From: Neptuniibacter sp. 1_MG-2023 | Lineage (GTDB): Bacteria > Pseudomonadota > Gammaproteobacteria > Pseudomonadales > Balneatricaceae | Direction of reading: 5' to 3' | Assembly: GCF_030547185.1 (NCBI RefSeq) | Contig: NZ_JAUOQR010000004.1 | Coordinates: forward strand, 186,001 to 250,000 | Length of the DNA: 64,000 bases | Part shown: piece after piece, positions 24,052 to 33,661 of the stretch | How the letters are laid out: each line of letters begins with the position of its first letter | Position numbering within the stretch: the first letter of the stretch is position 1 | The notes under the pieces: generated by a model | What the model saw: only the letters and a program-made list of their open reading frames with translations | The model's database searches: none | What the model was told of the DNA's origin: nothing | Made by a program: the position numbers and the translations under genes

Positions 24052-24845
24052 CGGTCTATTTTATAGGTGCCGGCCCAGGTGACCCTGAGCTAATGACATT
24101 AAAAGGTCAACGGATTTTACAGCAGTGCCCTGTAGTGTTGTATGCGGGGTCATTGATTCCTCGTGAAGTACTGGCCTCGGTTGAAGGCAAAGCCGAGAAA
24201 ATTATTGATACCGCCAGCATAGATCTAGATGAGATTACCCAGCACATTCATCAAGCGCACGCTGCGGGCCAAGATGTTGCCCGTTTACAATGTGGTGACC
24301 CATCACTTTATGGCGCTATAGGTGAACAAATTAGGCGCTTAGAAGCTGAAGGTATTGATTATGAAGTGGTTCCCGGTGTTAGCGCTGTGGCGGCTTCAGC
24401 GGCTTATCTTAAAAAAGAGTTAACCCTATCCGGTGTGTCACAAACCATTATTATGACCCGTTATGAGGGGAAAACACCTTTTCCTGAGCGGGAGCGGTTA
24501 CCGCAATTGGCTCAAAGCGGCGCGACTTTAGCGATTCACTTAGGGGTGACCCGCATTCATAAAATTGTTGAAGAGCTGATCCCCCACTATGGAGAAGATT
24601 GTCCTGTGGCTGTGTGTTATCGCACCTCCTGGCCAGACCAAGACAAAGTGGTTGGAACCTTAAGTAATATTGTCGAGAAAGTACGTGAAAAGGGGTTTAC
24701 CCGCACTGCGTTAATTTTGGTAGGGCATGTTTTAGATTGTGATGATTTTGAAGAGTCCTATCTCTATGCAAAAGACCAAGCACATATCTATCGGCCCAAG
24801 GTGAAACCTGAAAAACCACGCACAGTTAACCGCGACAAACGCTGA
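24048..24845 (+). CDS. cbiF: Cobalt-precorrin-4 / precorrin-4 C11-methyltransferase
   Basis: 265-residue tetrapyrrole methylase (CbiF/CobM), which methylates C-11. It starts MTVYFIGAGPGDPELMTLKG, has LQCGDPSLYGAIGEQ near residues 83-97 and VVPGVSAVAASAAYLK near 106-121, and shows the C11-specific MTRYEGKTPFPERE stretch. ATGA overlap joins it to cbiH. A C-terminal basic tail (about 250-265) is unremarkable. A 59-base gap follows before cobW. Confidence 0.94.
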   Translation: MTVYFIGAGPGDPELMTLKGQRILQQCPVVLYAGSLIPREVLASVEGKAEKIIDTASIDLDEITQHIHQAHAAGQDVARLQCGDPSLYGAIGEQIRRLEAEGIDYEVVPGVSAVAASAAYLKKELTLSGVSQTIIMTRYEGKTPFPERERLPQLAQSGATLAIHLGVTRIHKIVEELIPHYGEDCPVAVCYRTSWPDQDKVVGTLSNIVEKVREKGFTRTALILVGHVLDCDDFEESYLYAKDQAHIYRPKVKPEKPRTVNRDKR

Positions 24846-24904
24846 GTTTAAGCGTTGCTATATAACAGAATTTAAGCCTAAACCGACTTTTAAGAGTAGA
24901 TAGA

Positions 24905-25978
24905 ATGCAACTAAATAAGATCCCAACCACTGTTGTTACCGGCTTTTTAGGTAGCGGTAAAACGACTTTGTTATCTAATGTACTCAAGCAAGCCGCTGGT
25001 AAACGTATTGCTGTAATTGTTAATGAGTTTGGCGAACTCGATATTGATGCTGATCTATTACGTAGCTGCCCGCTGGATTGTGATGATGAGCAAGCCACTG
25101 CCTCGGGTGGCGAAAATGGTATCTATGAACTCGCTAATGGCTGTATCTGCTGTACCGTTGAAGAAGAGTTCCTTCCAGTGATGAAACAGTTAGTTGAGCG
25201 TCGTGATGATATTGACCATATTCTTATTGAAACCAGCGGTTTAGCCTTACCTAAACCCTTAGTTCAAGCGTTTAACTGGCCGGGTATTAAAGAGTATTGC
25301 ACTGTTGATGCGGTGATTACGGTGATTGATGGGCCAGCGGTTGCTGCGGGGCGTTTTGCTCATGATGCGCAACAGGTTCAGGCGCAACGTTTAGCCGATG
25401 AAAGCCTAGACCATGATCCAAGCTTACAAGAATTATTGGATGATCAACTTAGCGCTGCAGACCTTGTGGTTGTCAGTAAAAATGATCTATTGGGGGCTGC
25501 TGAACGGGAGCGGGTTCAAGCGGTGATTAGCGCTAAAGTACCGAGTGCCGTTAAGACCACCTATATCAGTAATGGTGAAGCTGAATTGGATACGCTGATG
25601 GGGCTCGATGCCGCAGCAGAAGAGCGTATTCACGATGTTCATAACCACCATGATCATCATCACGCGCATGGTGAACATCATGATCATGCCCATGATCACT
25701 TTGACTCCTTTGTTATTACACTAGGTGAGGTGGATAGCGATAAGTTGCAAGTGGCGCTTAAAGGCCTGTTAAGTGAATTTAATATCTACCGTGCTAAAGG
25801 GTTTGCAGCTTTGCCGGGGAAACCTATGCGTCAAGTCTTACAAGCCGTTGGTAAACGCTTAGATGTATATTTTGACCGTCCATGGGGAGCGGATCAGCCT
25901 AAAACGCAATTGGTTTTTATTGGCAAAGGGATTGAGGAATCTGTTATTAAAGCCGCACTTGAAGACGCTTTAGTTTAG
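24905..25978 (+). CDS. cobW: CobW, G3E GTPase metallochaperone
   Basis: 357-residue G3E-family GTPase, thought to deliver cobalt to the CobN chelatase. P-loop GFLGSGKTT is at residues 13-21, the metal-binding GCICC motif is near 78-82, and the guanine motif appears as SKND near 195. A His-rich loop (about 240-266, for example HNHHDHHHAHGEHHDHAHDH) separates the GTPase from the C-terminal CobW_C domain. It sits 12 bases upstream of cobN, consistent with a chaperone-client pair. The extended His loop suggests metal storage or loading. Confidence 0.93.
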   Translation: MQLNKIPTTVVTGFLGSGKTTLLSNVLKQAAGKRIAVIVNEFGELDIDADLLRSCPLDCDDEQATASGGENGIYELANGCICCTVEEEFLPVMKQLVERRDDIDHILIETSGLALPKPLVQAFNWPGIKEYCTVDAVITVIDGPAVAAGRFAHDAQQVQAQRLADESLDHDPSLQELLDDQLSAADLVVVSKNDLLGAAERERVQAVISAKVPSAVKTTYISNGEAELDTLMGLDAAAEERIHDVHNHHDHHHAHGEHHDHAHDHFDSFVITLGEVDSDKLQVALKGLLSEFNIYRAKGFAALPGKPMRQVLQAVGKRLDVYFDRPWGADQPKTQLVFIGKGIEESVIKAALEDALV

Positions 25979-25990
25979 GCGACAGTAACT

Positions 25991-28900
25991 ATGCACTTAC
26001 TTGCTGCCCAACCCGGTGGTTTTGTTGATGATGAAGGTATTATCGATTTAAACCAAACACCGGCTGACCTGGTTATTCTTTCTGCCGCAGACAGTAGTCT
26101 GGGGGCCTTAGCTGCTGCTGTCTCTCTTTATCAGGAGCAGGGGCCATTAGATGGTTTAGCTAAAGGGCAGTTAGCAGATATACGTCTTGCCAATTGGATG
26201 CAGTTATTAAAACCTGCGGCCTATGATCTGTATGAAGATAAAGTATTAGATAAAGCGAAAGTTGTGGTGTTATCGCTTTTAGGCGGCGCAAGCTACTGGG
26301 CATATGGGTTTGAGCGGTTACAAGCTTGGGCGGCGGCTGATACGGATCGAACCTTGATTATAGTGCCTGGTGATGATGCCTTAGATCCGCAGTTAATTAA
26401 GGCCAGTTCAGTTTCTGAAGCAGAATGTATCCGTGTTTGGCGTTATTTACGCGAAGGGGGTGTGGATAACTCGTTGCATTTACTGAATGCCTTAAGCTGT
26501 GAATATTTAGCTTTGCCTCTGCGCTGGCATGAACCTACCTCTTTACCTAAGTGCCTGCTTTATATGCCGGTGACAGATGAGAAAACAGTACGAAAAGAAT
26601 CGATAAAAGCCTTAGGGCAAGCCACTTTCAATGAGTGGCAACAGCGTTGGGCAGAGAATGTAGCCAAACAGGATAGTGAGGCGACGGCGTTATTACTGTT
26701 TTACCGGAGTCACCTGCAAAGCGGTAATACAGAGATGTTTGATCAGTTGATCGCTGAGTTAGAAGATCAAGGGATCAAGCCTTTGCCCGTGGCGATTACC
26801 TCCTTGAAAGATCCAGAGTCGCTAGCTTTAGTGAATGCCTTGCTGGAGCAGAGTCAGGCGAGTTTGATTATCAATAGCACGGGTTTTGCCTCAAATACGG
26901 TGGCAAGTCCTGATCTTTGTTCGCAACCCAGTGAGTTTTATTCACCCTTTATGCGCAAAGTGCCAGTATTACAACTGGTGTTATCGAGTAGTACAGAAGA
27001 GGATTGGCAAACCCATAAGCAAGGTTTACGTAGCCGTGATATCGCTATGCAAGTGGTTTTGCCTGAGATGGATGGGCGTATTCATACCCGCGCTTTAAGT
27101 TTTAAAAGCGAGGCCTATTACGATGATCATAGCCAAGTATCTGTTGTGCGCTATCAGCTCCATAAAGAGCGGGCGAAGTTTGTTGCCCAATTAGTTAAGC
27201 GTTATGCCTCGCTGTCTACTAAAGCAAATAGTGATAAGCGTATAGGGGTTATTTTAGCTAACTACCCGACTAAAGATGGCCGTATTGGCAATGGAGTTGG
27301 CTTAGATACGCCAGCGTCTGCTTTGAATATTTTACAGGCATTGCAGGGTGCGGGTTATCCACTTGATAGCTTGCCTGAGAGCGGCGATCAATTAATCCAA
27401 GCTTTATTGGGTGCTGTGACCAATAACCCTAATACACTTCATCAATTGCCCTGTTGGCAGAGTATAGCTTTAGCGGATTATCAACGTTGCTTTAGGCAAT
27501 TACCTGAAGCCTCTCAGCACGCGGTGCTTGAACAATGGGGCGGTCCCGAACAGGATATTAAATACCGGAATGGACGTTTAATGCTGTCAGGTATTCGTTT
27601 AGGTGAAACTTTTGTCGGTATTCAGCCCGCACGGGGGTTTAATATTGATTTAGTGGCTAACTATCATGACCCAGATCTGATTCCTCCTCATAATTATTTA
27701 GCCTTCTATTTTTGGCTGCGTGAGTGTTACCAAGTCGATGCGATTATCCATGTGGGAAAACATGGCAATTTAGAGTGGCTACCGGGCAAGGGCAGTGCAT
27801 TATCAGCAAACTGTTGGCCTGATATAGCCCTAGGGCCTATGCCTCACTTCTATCCTTTTATTGTCAATGATCCAGGAGAGGGGGCACAAGCAAAACGCCG
27901 TACTCAAGCGGTGATTATTGATCATCTTATGCCGCCGATGAGTCGTGCTGAAACTTATGGCGAAATGGCCGTTCTGGAAGGGCTGGTGGATGAGTATTAT
28001 CAAGCGATGGGGATGGATGATAAACGTCAGCAGTGGTTAAGAGATGAGATTCTTAAACAGGTACAAGATACGCATCTGTTAGAGGAATTAGGTGCGTCAG
28101 ATCTAGTGGATAAAGATGAGGTCTTGACTGAGTTAGATGCTTACCTTTGTGATATTAAAGAGGCGCAGATTCGTCATGGCTTACATATCTTGGGTGAACT
28201 GCCTAAGCCTGACAAATTAGCAGAAACCTTAGTGGCTCTGTTACGTCTCCCGCGAGGTGATGATCCGAGTGCTCAAGGTATTTTGCATAACCTCGCTGTT
28301 GATCTCAATCTTGCAGAGGGTCTAGATCATCCGTTTGATCCATTAGAGGCCACACAGAAAAGCTGGCAAGGTAAAAAGCCGAAACTTTTAGCTGCTATAT
28401 CTGATCAACCTTGGCGGAGTGAAGCGGATACCCGCGAACGTTTAGAGCTACTCGCCCTACAGCTGATTCAGGATTATATATTAAGGCCCCAGTCTCTTGA
28501 TGACTTGGCGGAGCTACCGCGGATTAAAGAGCAGCTCGCCTATGTGCAAGCCACCCTTTATCGTGCACTCCTGCAAAGTGCTGAGTTAGAGATCCAATCA
28601 TTACTGGATGGTTTACAAGGCATATTTGTTAATCCGGGCCCCAGTGGTGCGCCGACTCGGGGGCGTTTAGATACCTTACCTACAGGACGCAACTTCTATT
28701 CTGTTGATAATCGCTCTATACCTTCTCCTGCTGCGTGGGCTATAGGTGAGCGTTCAGCACAAGCTTTAGTTGAACGCCATCTGCAAGATCAAGGTGATTA
28801 TCCACGTAGTTTAGGTCTCTCAGTGTGGGGTACTGCAACTATGCGTACCGGCGGGGATGATATTGCGCAAGCTTTTGCTTTGATGGGGGTGCGTCCTATT

Positions 28901-29920
28901 TGGGCACCGGGTTCCAATCGGGTGGTGGACTTTGAAATAATTAGTAGCCAACTCTTAGGTCGGCCACGAGTCGATGTAACCTTACGAGTATCGGGTTTTT
29001 TCCGTGATGCGTTTCCTAATGTTATGCGCTTATATGATGCCGCAGTGCAAGCGATTGCAGCCTTAGAAGAGCCGGGTAGTAGTAATACTATTCAGCAAAA
29101 TATACAGAGACGCCAGCAGCAGTTGGTAGAGCAAGGCGTATCAAGCGAAGAGGCTCTACGCCAAGCCAGTTATCGTGTGTTTGGTAGTAAACCAGGAGCC
29201 TACGGGGCGGGGTTGCAAGGGTTGATTGATGAACGCTGCTGGGAGCAAAAGAGTGATCTTGCAGAGGCTTATCTCAATTGGGGCGGTTACGCTTATACCG
29301 GTACTTTTTCTGTTAAGAGTATAGAAGGTGTAGTGCAGGATGATGGTGTAGCGGTACCTGAGACCTTTCAGTATCAGCTATCCACTTTAGAGGCGGTCGT
29401 ACAAAATCAGGATAATCGTGAACACGATATTTTAGATTCCGATGACTATTATCAGTTTCAAGGTGGTATGAGCAATGCGGTCGAAGTGTATAAAGGTGAA
29501 GCGCCGCAGGTTTACCATAATGACCATTCTAATCCGCAAAAGCCTAAAGTACGTACCTTAAAAGAGGAATTAAATCGTGTGATTCGCTCCCGTCTGTTAA
29601 ATCCTAAGTGGATTGGGGCAATGCAGGAGCATGGTTACAAAGGTGCGTTTGAGATGACGGCGAGTGTGGATTACCTTTTCGCTTATGATGCGACGACTAA
29701 TCTGATTGCTGATTATCAATATGAAAAAGTATCTGATGCCTTGGTTTTTGACCCACAGAATCGCGAGTTTTTAGAACAACATAATCCCCATGCATTAGAA
29801 GAGATTGCCGAGCGGTTATTAGAGGCAACTCAGCGGGGATTATGGCAGGAACCGGGTGACTATAGTGAGCGTTTACAAGATCTTTTATTAGAAATAGATG
29901 AGCAACAAGAGTCGATATAA
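25991..29920 (+). CDS. cobN: CobN, large subunit of cobaltochelatase
   Basis: 1309-residue CobN, the porphyrinoid-binding subunit that inserts cobalt into hydrogenobyrinate a,c-diamide in the late-insertion pathway. Diagnostic stretches include HVGKHGNLEWLPGKG near residue 590, VNDPGEGAQAKRR near 625, GPSGAPTRGRLDTLPTGRNFYSVD near 880-903 and WGTATMRTGGDDIAQA near 945. There is no CobS or CobT; the ChlI/ChlD fusion upstream is the likely ATPase partner. No frame break is seen. A weak ribosome site precedes the ATG. Confidence 0.95.
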   Translation: MHLLAAQPGGFVDDEGIIDLNQTPADLVILSAADSSLGALAAAVSLYQEQGPLDGLAKGQLADIRLANWMQLLKPAAYDLYEDKVLDKAKVVVLSLLGGASYWAYGFERLQAWAAADTDRTLIIVPGDDALDPQLIKASSVSEAECIRVWRYLREGGVDNSLHLLNALSCEYLALPLRWHEPTSLPKCLLYMPVTDEKTVRKESIKALGQATFNEWQQRWAENVAKQDSEATALLLFYRSHLQSGNTEMFDQLIAELEDQGIKPLPVAITSLKDPESLALVNALLEQSQASLIINSTGFASNTVASPDLCSQPSEFYSPFMRKVPVLQLVLSSSTEEDWQTHKQGLRSRDIAMQVVLPEMDGRIHTRALSFKSEAYYDDHSQVSVVRYQLHKERAKFVAQLVKRYASLSTKANSDKRIGVILANYPTKDGRIGNGVGLDTPASALNILQALQGAGYPLDSLPESGDQLIQALLGAVTNNPNTLHQLPCWQSIALADYQRCFRQLPEASQHAVLEQWGGPEQDIKYRNGRLMLSGIRLGETFVGIQPARGFNIDLVANYHDPDLIPPHNYLAFYFWLRECYQVDAIIHVGKHGNLEWLPGKGSALSANCWPDIALGPMPHFYPFIVNDPGEGAQAKRRTQAVIIDHLMPPMSRAETYGEMAVLEGLVDEYYQAMGMDDKRQQWLRDEILKQVQDTHLLEELGASDLVDKDEVLTELDAYLCDIKEAQIRHGLHILGELPKPDKLAETLVALLRLPRGDDPSAQGILHNLAVDLNLAEGLDHPFDPLEATQKSWQGKKPKLLAAISDQPWRSEADTRERLELLALQLIQDYILRPQSLDDLAELPRIKEQLAYVQATLYRALLQSAELEIQSLLDGLQGIFVNPGPSGAPTRGRLDTLPTGRNFYSVDNRSIPSPAAWAIGERSAQALVERHLQDQGDYPRSLGLSVWGTATMRTGGDDIAQAFALMGVRPIWAPGSNRVVDFEIISSQLLGRPRVDVTLRVSGFFRDAFPNVMRLYDAAVQAIAALEEPGSSNTIQQNIQRRQQQLVEQGVSSEEALRQASYRVFGSKPGAYGAGLQGLIDERCWEQKSDLAEAYLNWGGYAYTGTFSVKSIEGVVQDDGVAVPETFQYQLSTLEAVVQNQDNREHDILDSDDYYQFQGGMSNAVEVYKGEAPQVYHNDHSNPQKPKVRTLKEELNRVIRSRLLNPKWIGAMQEHGYKGAFEMTASVDYLFAYDATTNLIADYQYEKVSDALVFDPQNREFLEQHNPHALEEIAERLLEATQRGLWQEPGDYSERLQDLLLEIDEQQESI

Positions 29921-29966
29921 ACAGAATGTATCTACAGATAAATACCCGTATTTGGAATTTAGATAG

Positions 29967-31469
29967 ATGAGCGGATTTAGTTCACCCCATACATTGATGG
30001 TACAAGGTACGACCTCTGACGCGGGTAAAAGTATCTTAGTGACTGCGATTTGCCGTATTTTAGCGCGCCATAAGATATCAGTGGCTCCTTTTAAACCGCA
30101 AAATATGGCATTAAATAGCGCGGTGACAGCGGATGGTGGTGAAATAGGCCGTGCTCAGGCGGTTCAAGCCGAAGCTTGTTATCTAGCGCCCTCGGTTGAT
30201 ATGAACCCTGTATTGCTTAAACCTAATAGTGATATAGGCGCACAGGTGATTGTGAACGGAACAGCGATCGGCAATATGAAAGCTACGGAATACCATGCTT
30301 TTAAACCGCAGCTTTTAACTGAAGTTGTGCAAAGTCATCAACGGTTACAGCAGCAATTTTCAGCGGTTATTGTTGAAGGTGCAGGGAGCCCAGCGGAGAT
30401 CAATCTGCGTGAGCATGATATTGCTAATATGGGCTTTGCTGAACGTATAGATTGCCCCGTTATTATTGTGGCCGATATTGATCGTGGCGGCGTGTTTGCC
30501 CATCTACTGGGTACTTATGAGTTACTTAGTGTGTCAGAAAAGGCGCGGGTAAAAGGATTTGTGATCAATCGTTTTCGGGGTGATGTTTCACTACTTGAAC
30601 CGGGGCTTGATTGGTTGACCGCTCGTACCGGAGTGCCTGTATTAGGTGTTATACCTTATCTGACTAATCTACATATAGAGGCGGAAGATGCGGTCAACCA
30701 GCAACAGAAAAATGCTGGAAACTATCAACAGTTAAAAGTGGTCGTTCCACTCTATCCTAGGGCCAGCAACCATACAGATTTTGATGTTTTACGTATGCAC
30801 CCCCAGGTTGATTGCACTTTTATGAAAGAGATTACAGAGTTTTGCGGTGCGGACCTGATTATTTTGCCGGGTAGCAAGAATGTACAGGGGGATCTGCAAT
30901 GGTTAATAGAGCAGGGTTGGGATGAGGTTATAAAACGACATCTGCGCTTAGGCGGTAAAGTGATCGGTATCTGTGGCGGTTATCAGATGTTAGGTCATTG
31001 GGTTCATGATCCCGATAAGATTGAATCAACGGCCGGTTCTAGTGCTGCATTAGGGTTATTAGATATGGAAACGACCTTAATGGATGATAAGTGTCTTCGT
31101 AATGTTAGTGGCTATTTGTGTGACAGTGAGATAGAGGTTAAAGGTTACGAAATTCATGCAGGTGAGAGTAGAGGCCCTGCTTTAGAAACACCTCTATTTC
31201 AGTTGATTGATGAAGGGGGAAAACAGCGCTATGAGGGGGTACGTAATAGCGATAATACGCTTTTAGGAACCTATCTACATGGGGTGTTTGATCACCCTCA
31301 GCTACTGGCTGAGTTATTAGGTTGGGCTGGTCTTACACAAACAGAGCGTTTTGATTATCCCGCTTTCCGCGATCAACAAATTGATCGTTTAGCCGATGCG
31401 GTCGAGGCGGTGATGCCACTTAGCTTATTAAGTGCATTGCTGGATCTTGAGGAGCGATCAGCCGTATGA
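29967..31469 (+). CDS. cobQ: Cobyric acid synthase
   Basis: 500-residue glutamine-dependent amidotransferase (CbiP/CobQ) adding amides at the b, d, e and g positions of adenosylcobyrinate diamide. The N-terminal synthetase domain begins [13 protein letters not shown] with [12 protein letters not shown] near residue 46. The glutaminase domain has ILPGSKN and the Cys-containing ICGGYQMLG near 340. A catalytic-triad His lies in [10 protein letters not shown] near 440. The stop overlaps cbiB by four bases. It is named cobQ here; cbiP is equivalent. Confidence 0.95.
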   Translation: MSGFSSPHTLMVQGTTSDAGKSILVTAICRILARHKISVAPFKPQNMALNSAVTADGGEIGRAQAVQAEACYLAPSVDMNPVLLKPNSDIGAQVIVNGTAIGNMKATEYHAFKPQLLTEVVQSHQRLQQQFSAVIVEGAGSPAEINLREHDIANMGFAERIDCPVIIVADIDRGGVFAHLLGTYELLSVSEKARVKGFVINRFRGDVSLLEPGLDWLTARTGVPVLGVIPYLTNLHIEAEDAVNQQQKNAGNYQQLKVVVPLYPRASNHTDFDVLRMHPQVDCTFMKEITEFCGADLIILPGSKNVQGDLQWLIEQGWDEVIKRHLRLGGKVIGICGGYQMLGHWVHDPDKIESTAGSSAALGLLDMETTLMDDKCLRNVSGYLCDSEIEVKGYEIHAGESRGPALETPLFQLIDEGGKQRYEGVRNSDNTLLGTYLHGVFDHPQLLAELLGWAGLTQTERFDYPAFRDQQIDRLADAVEAVMPLSLLSALLDLEERSAV

Positions 31470-32404
31470 GTATCGCTTTGAGTTTATTGGTTGCTCTGTT
31501 GTTAGATTATTGGTTTAAAGAACCTAAGCGTTTTCATCCTTTAGTGGGTTTTGGCAATATGGCGAGCTTGCTCGAAAAACGCTTTAATCTGAATGACAAA
31601 AAGGGTGGCGTTATTGCTTGGTGTCTAGCTGTTTTGCCTTGGGTGTTTTTGGGTTTTCTTTTGCAATATAGCTTGCTTGATATGCCTGTATTAATGGCTG
31701 TTGTAGCGGGTGTTGTGCTTTATTTTGGCCTAGGCTGGCAGAGCTTGTTAAGTCATGGGATGGCAATTGCTGAACCTTTAAAAAGGGGAGATCTGCAGGC
31801 TGCGCGTCAAGCGGTATCGATGATTGTTAGTCGAGATACGTCAGAGCTCGAGGAGGAAGCGATCGCTTCTGCTGCTACAGAGTCGGTTTTAGAAAATGGT
31901 GCAGATGCTATTTTCTCAGCGTTGTTTTGGTTCTGTTTACTCGGTATTCCGGGTGTAATTCTTTATCGTTTAAGTAATACCCTTGATGCGATGTGGGGCT
32001 ATAAAAACACACGCTATGTGCAGTTTGGTTGGTGCGCTGCGCGTATAGATGACCTATTAAACTTTGTTCCCGCTCGGTTGACGGCTGCTAGTTATGCGTT
32101 GCTTGGAGATACTGCTATTGCGATAAAAGCATGGCGTGAGCAAGGGCGTATTTGGAAAAGCCCAAATGCAGGCCCTGTAATGGCCTCAGGTGCAGGGGCC
32201 ATTAATGTTTCTTTAGGGGGAGCGGCAATCTACCATGGCGAGTTACAGCAACGGCCAGCTCTGGGACCTGAAACGGGCGATAAGCCATCAGCTGAAAGTA
32301 TTAAACTTGCGTGTGAATTAGTTAATCGAGTTCTGATTTTTTGGGTGGTTCTTATCTATGTAGTGACTGCTGTTTTAGTCTCTGTGCAGAGTACAAGCCT
32401 GTGA
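31466..32404 (+). CDS. cbiB: Adenosylcobinamide-phosphate synthase
   Basis: 312-residue membrane protein (CbiB, called CobD in the Pseudomonas nomenclature) that joins adenosylcobyric acid to (R)-1-aminopropan-2-ol phosphate. It has an N-terminal helix with [19 protein letters not shown], the conserved [19 protein letters not shown] near residue 137 and [12 protein letters not shown] near 230. Several hydrophobic helices fit the family. It overlaps cobQ (ATGA), and its stop is overlapped by the GTG start of the decarboxylase that supplies its aminopropanol substrate. Confidence 0.94.
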   Translation: MSIALSLLVALLLDYWFKEPKRFHPLVGFGNMASLLEKRFNLNDKKGGVIAWCLAVLPWVFLGFLLQYSLLDMPVLMAVVAGVVLYFGLGWQSLLSHGMAIAEPLKRGDLQAARQAVSMIVSRDTSELEEEAIASAATESVLENGADAIFSALFWFCLLGIPGVILYRLSNTLDAMWGYKNTRYVQFGWCAARIDDLLNFVPARLTAASYALLGDTAIAIKAWREQGRIWKSPNAGPVMASGAGAINVSLGGAAIYHGELQQRPALGPETGDKPSAESIKLACELVNRVLIFWVVLIYVVTAVLVSVQSTSL

Positions 32405-33498
32405 AAGCAGAAACAGTTAAGTTAATCCATGGTGGTGATCTGCAATCGGCAGCCATGCGATATGGTATTGAGCTAGAGGAGTGGATCGATCTATCTACGG
32501 GGATTAATCCTTGCGCTTATCCTATCCCTAAGTTGAATGAGATCTGCTTTCAACAGTTACCTTATCTTTCTACTGAGTTTAAGAAGGCGGTTACTTCCTA
32601 TTACGGTAGTGACCGTTTTGCCGCTTGTAGTGGGAGTCAGCAGGTGATTGAACTCCTACCTAAATTACTACCTAAGCTGCCGGTACTCTTACCAAGCTTA
32701 GGTTATCAAGAACATTCAGAGAGTTGGATCAACGCTTGCGAGGATGAGAGAGATATTCATTTTTATCCCGCGACTGATCAGGACGTGGCGATAGAGCGTA
32801 TAGAGTTTCAATTGGAACAAGGTGAGCCATTCCATCTAGTGGTGATCAACCCTAATAACCCTACTGGATTATCCTTTTCAGTGGCGCAGTTATTTGATTG
32901 GTCATCTAGGTTAGCGGAAGGTGGTTTTTTGATTGTCGATGAAGCCTTTATTGATCTGCACCCTGAACAGAGTGTCTTATCCGATTATGATGAGTTTCAT
33001 ACTGTTGATAATCTAGTGGTGATGCGCTCTTTTGGTAAGTTCTTTGGTTTGGCTGGATTGCGATTAGGGTTTCTTTTTGGACCTGAAGTGGTGTTACAGG
33101 CGGTACATAATCGGATTGGGATTTGGTCGATCAATGGACCTGCTCAAGCTGTAGCTACAGATGCTTTCAATAACCGTACTTGGCAGATGAAAAACCGCGT
33201 AAATATTAGGCTAAATAGTGAAAGAACACTGACGCTGTTTTCGCCTTTATTAAAACGTATCGAGGCTAAAATGCAGGGGACTTCTCTGTTGTTTAGTAGT
33301 TGGTGGGTAGAGAGTGAGCGGCTAGAGCAGATGTATGACTTTTTTGCGCAACGGGGTGTGTTGTTACGAGTGATTGAAGAGTTGAGTAAACCTTCTGATT
33401 TGAGCCTTTTGCGGCTTGGTATTATTGATGCTGAGAATGAATCTATAGTGTTGAAACTTCAGCAAGTGATAGATGAATTTATTTTAACATTTGATTGA
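32401..33498 (+). CDS. cobC: Threonine-phosphate decarboxylase
   Basis: 365-residue PLP-dependent aminotransferase-fold enzyme making (R)-1-amino-2-propanol O-2-phosphate for the nucleotide loop. HGGDL near the N-terminus, DLSTGINP, NPNNPTG near residue 152 and the PLP-lysine segment MRSFGKFFGLAGLRLGF near 210-226 (K213 or nearby) are diagnostic of the CobD/CobC subfamily. The GTG at 32401 overlapping the cbiB stop (GTGA) is preferred over an upstream frame start within cbiB. The symbol follows Pseudomonas usage, and the Salmonella equivalent is cobD. Confidence 0.9.
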   Translation: MKAETVKLIHGGDLQSAAMRYGIELEEWIDLSTGINPCAYPIPKLNEICFQQLPYLSTEFKKAVTSYYGSDRFAACSGSQQVIELLPKLLPKLPVLLPSLGYQEHSESWINACEDERDIHFYPATDQDVAIERIEFQLEQGEPFHLVVINPNNPTGLSFSVAQLFDWSSRLAEGGFLIVDEAFIDLHPEQSVLSDYDEFHTVDNLVVMRSFGKFFGLAGLRLGFLFGPEVVLQAVHNRIGIWSINGPAQAVATDAFNNRTWQMKNRVNIRLNSERTLTLFSPLLKRIEAKMQGTSLLFSSWWVESERLEQMYDFFAQRGVLLRVIEELSKPSDLSLLRLGIIDAENESIVLKLQQVIDEFILTFD

Positions 33499-33661
33499 AT
33501 TAGCTCACCCAAGTGTTTTTCACTTAGGTATGAATGTTGGTTCTGTAGATGCTCGATTGATTTGGGACTGATTGATAGATTCTTTTCTTAAGAAGCTGCA
33601 ATTAGTTTTGACTCGGGTAAAATTCAGAACTTGTTTTTTAAGTTTTATTGGAGATAGCCCA
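33499..33661 (+). other. Intergenic hairpin before the CbiX gene
   Basis: The largest gap (163 bases) of the cobalamin operon. Just past the cobC stop, ACCCAAGTG and CACTTAGGT form a hairpin (one mismatch, TTTTT loop) at about 33507-33529 with no T-tract after it, so it could be an RNA-stabilising or processing site. No promoter is clear. cbiX may be transcribed with the operon or separately. Confidence 0.4.

Noticed and set aside
33572-33661. N-terminal extension of CbiX
   Set aside because: The extra 30 residues do not resemble CbiX, and GGAG sits right before the GTG at 33662.
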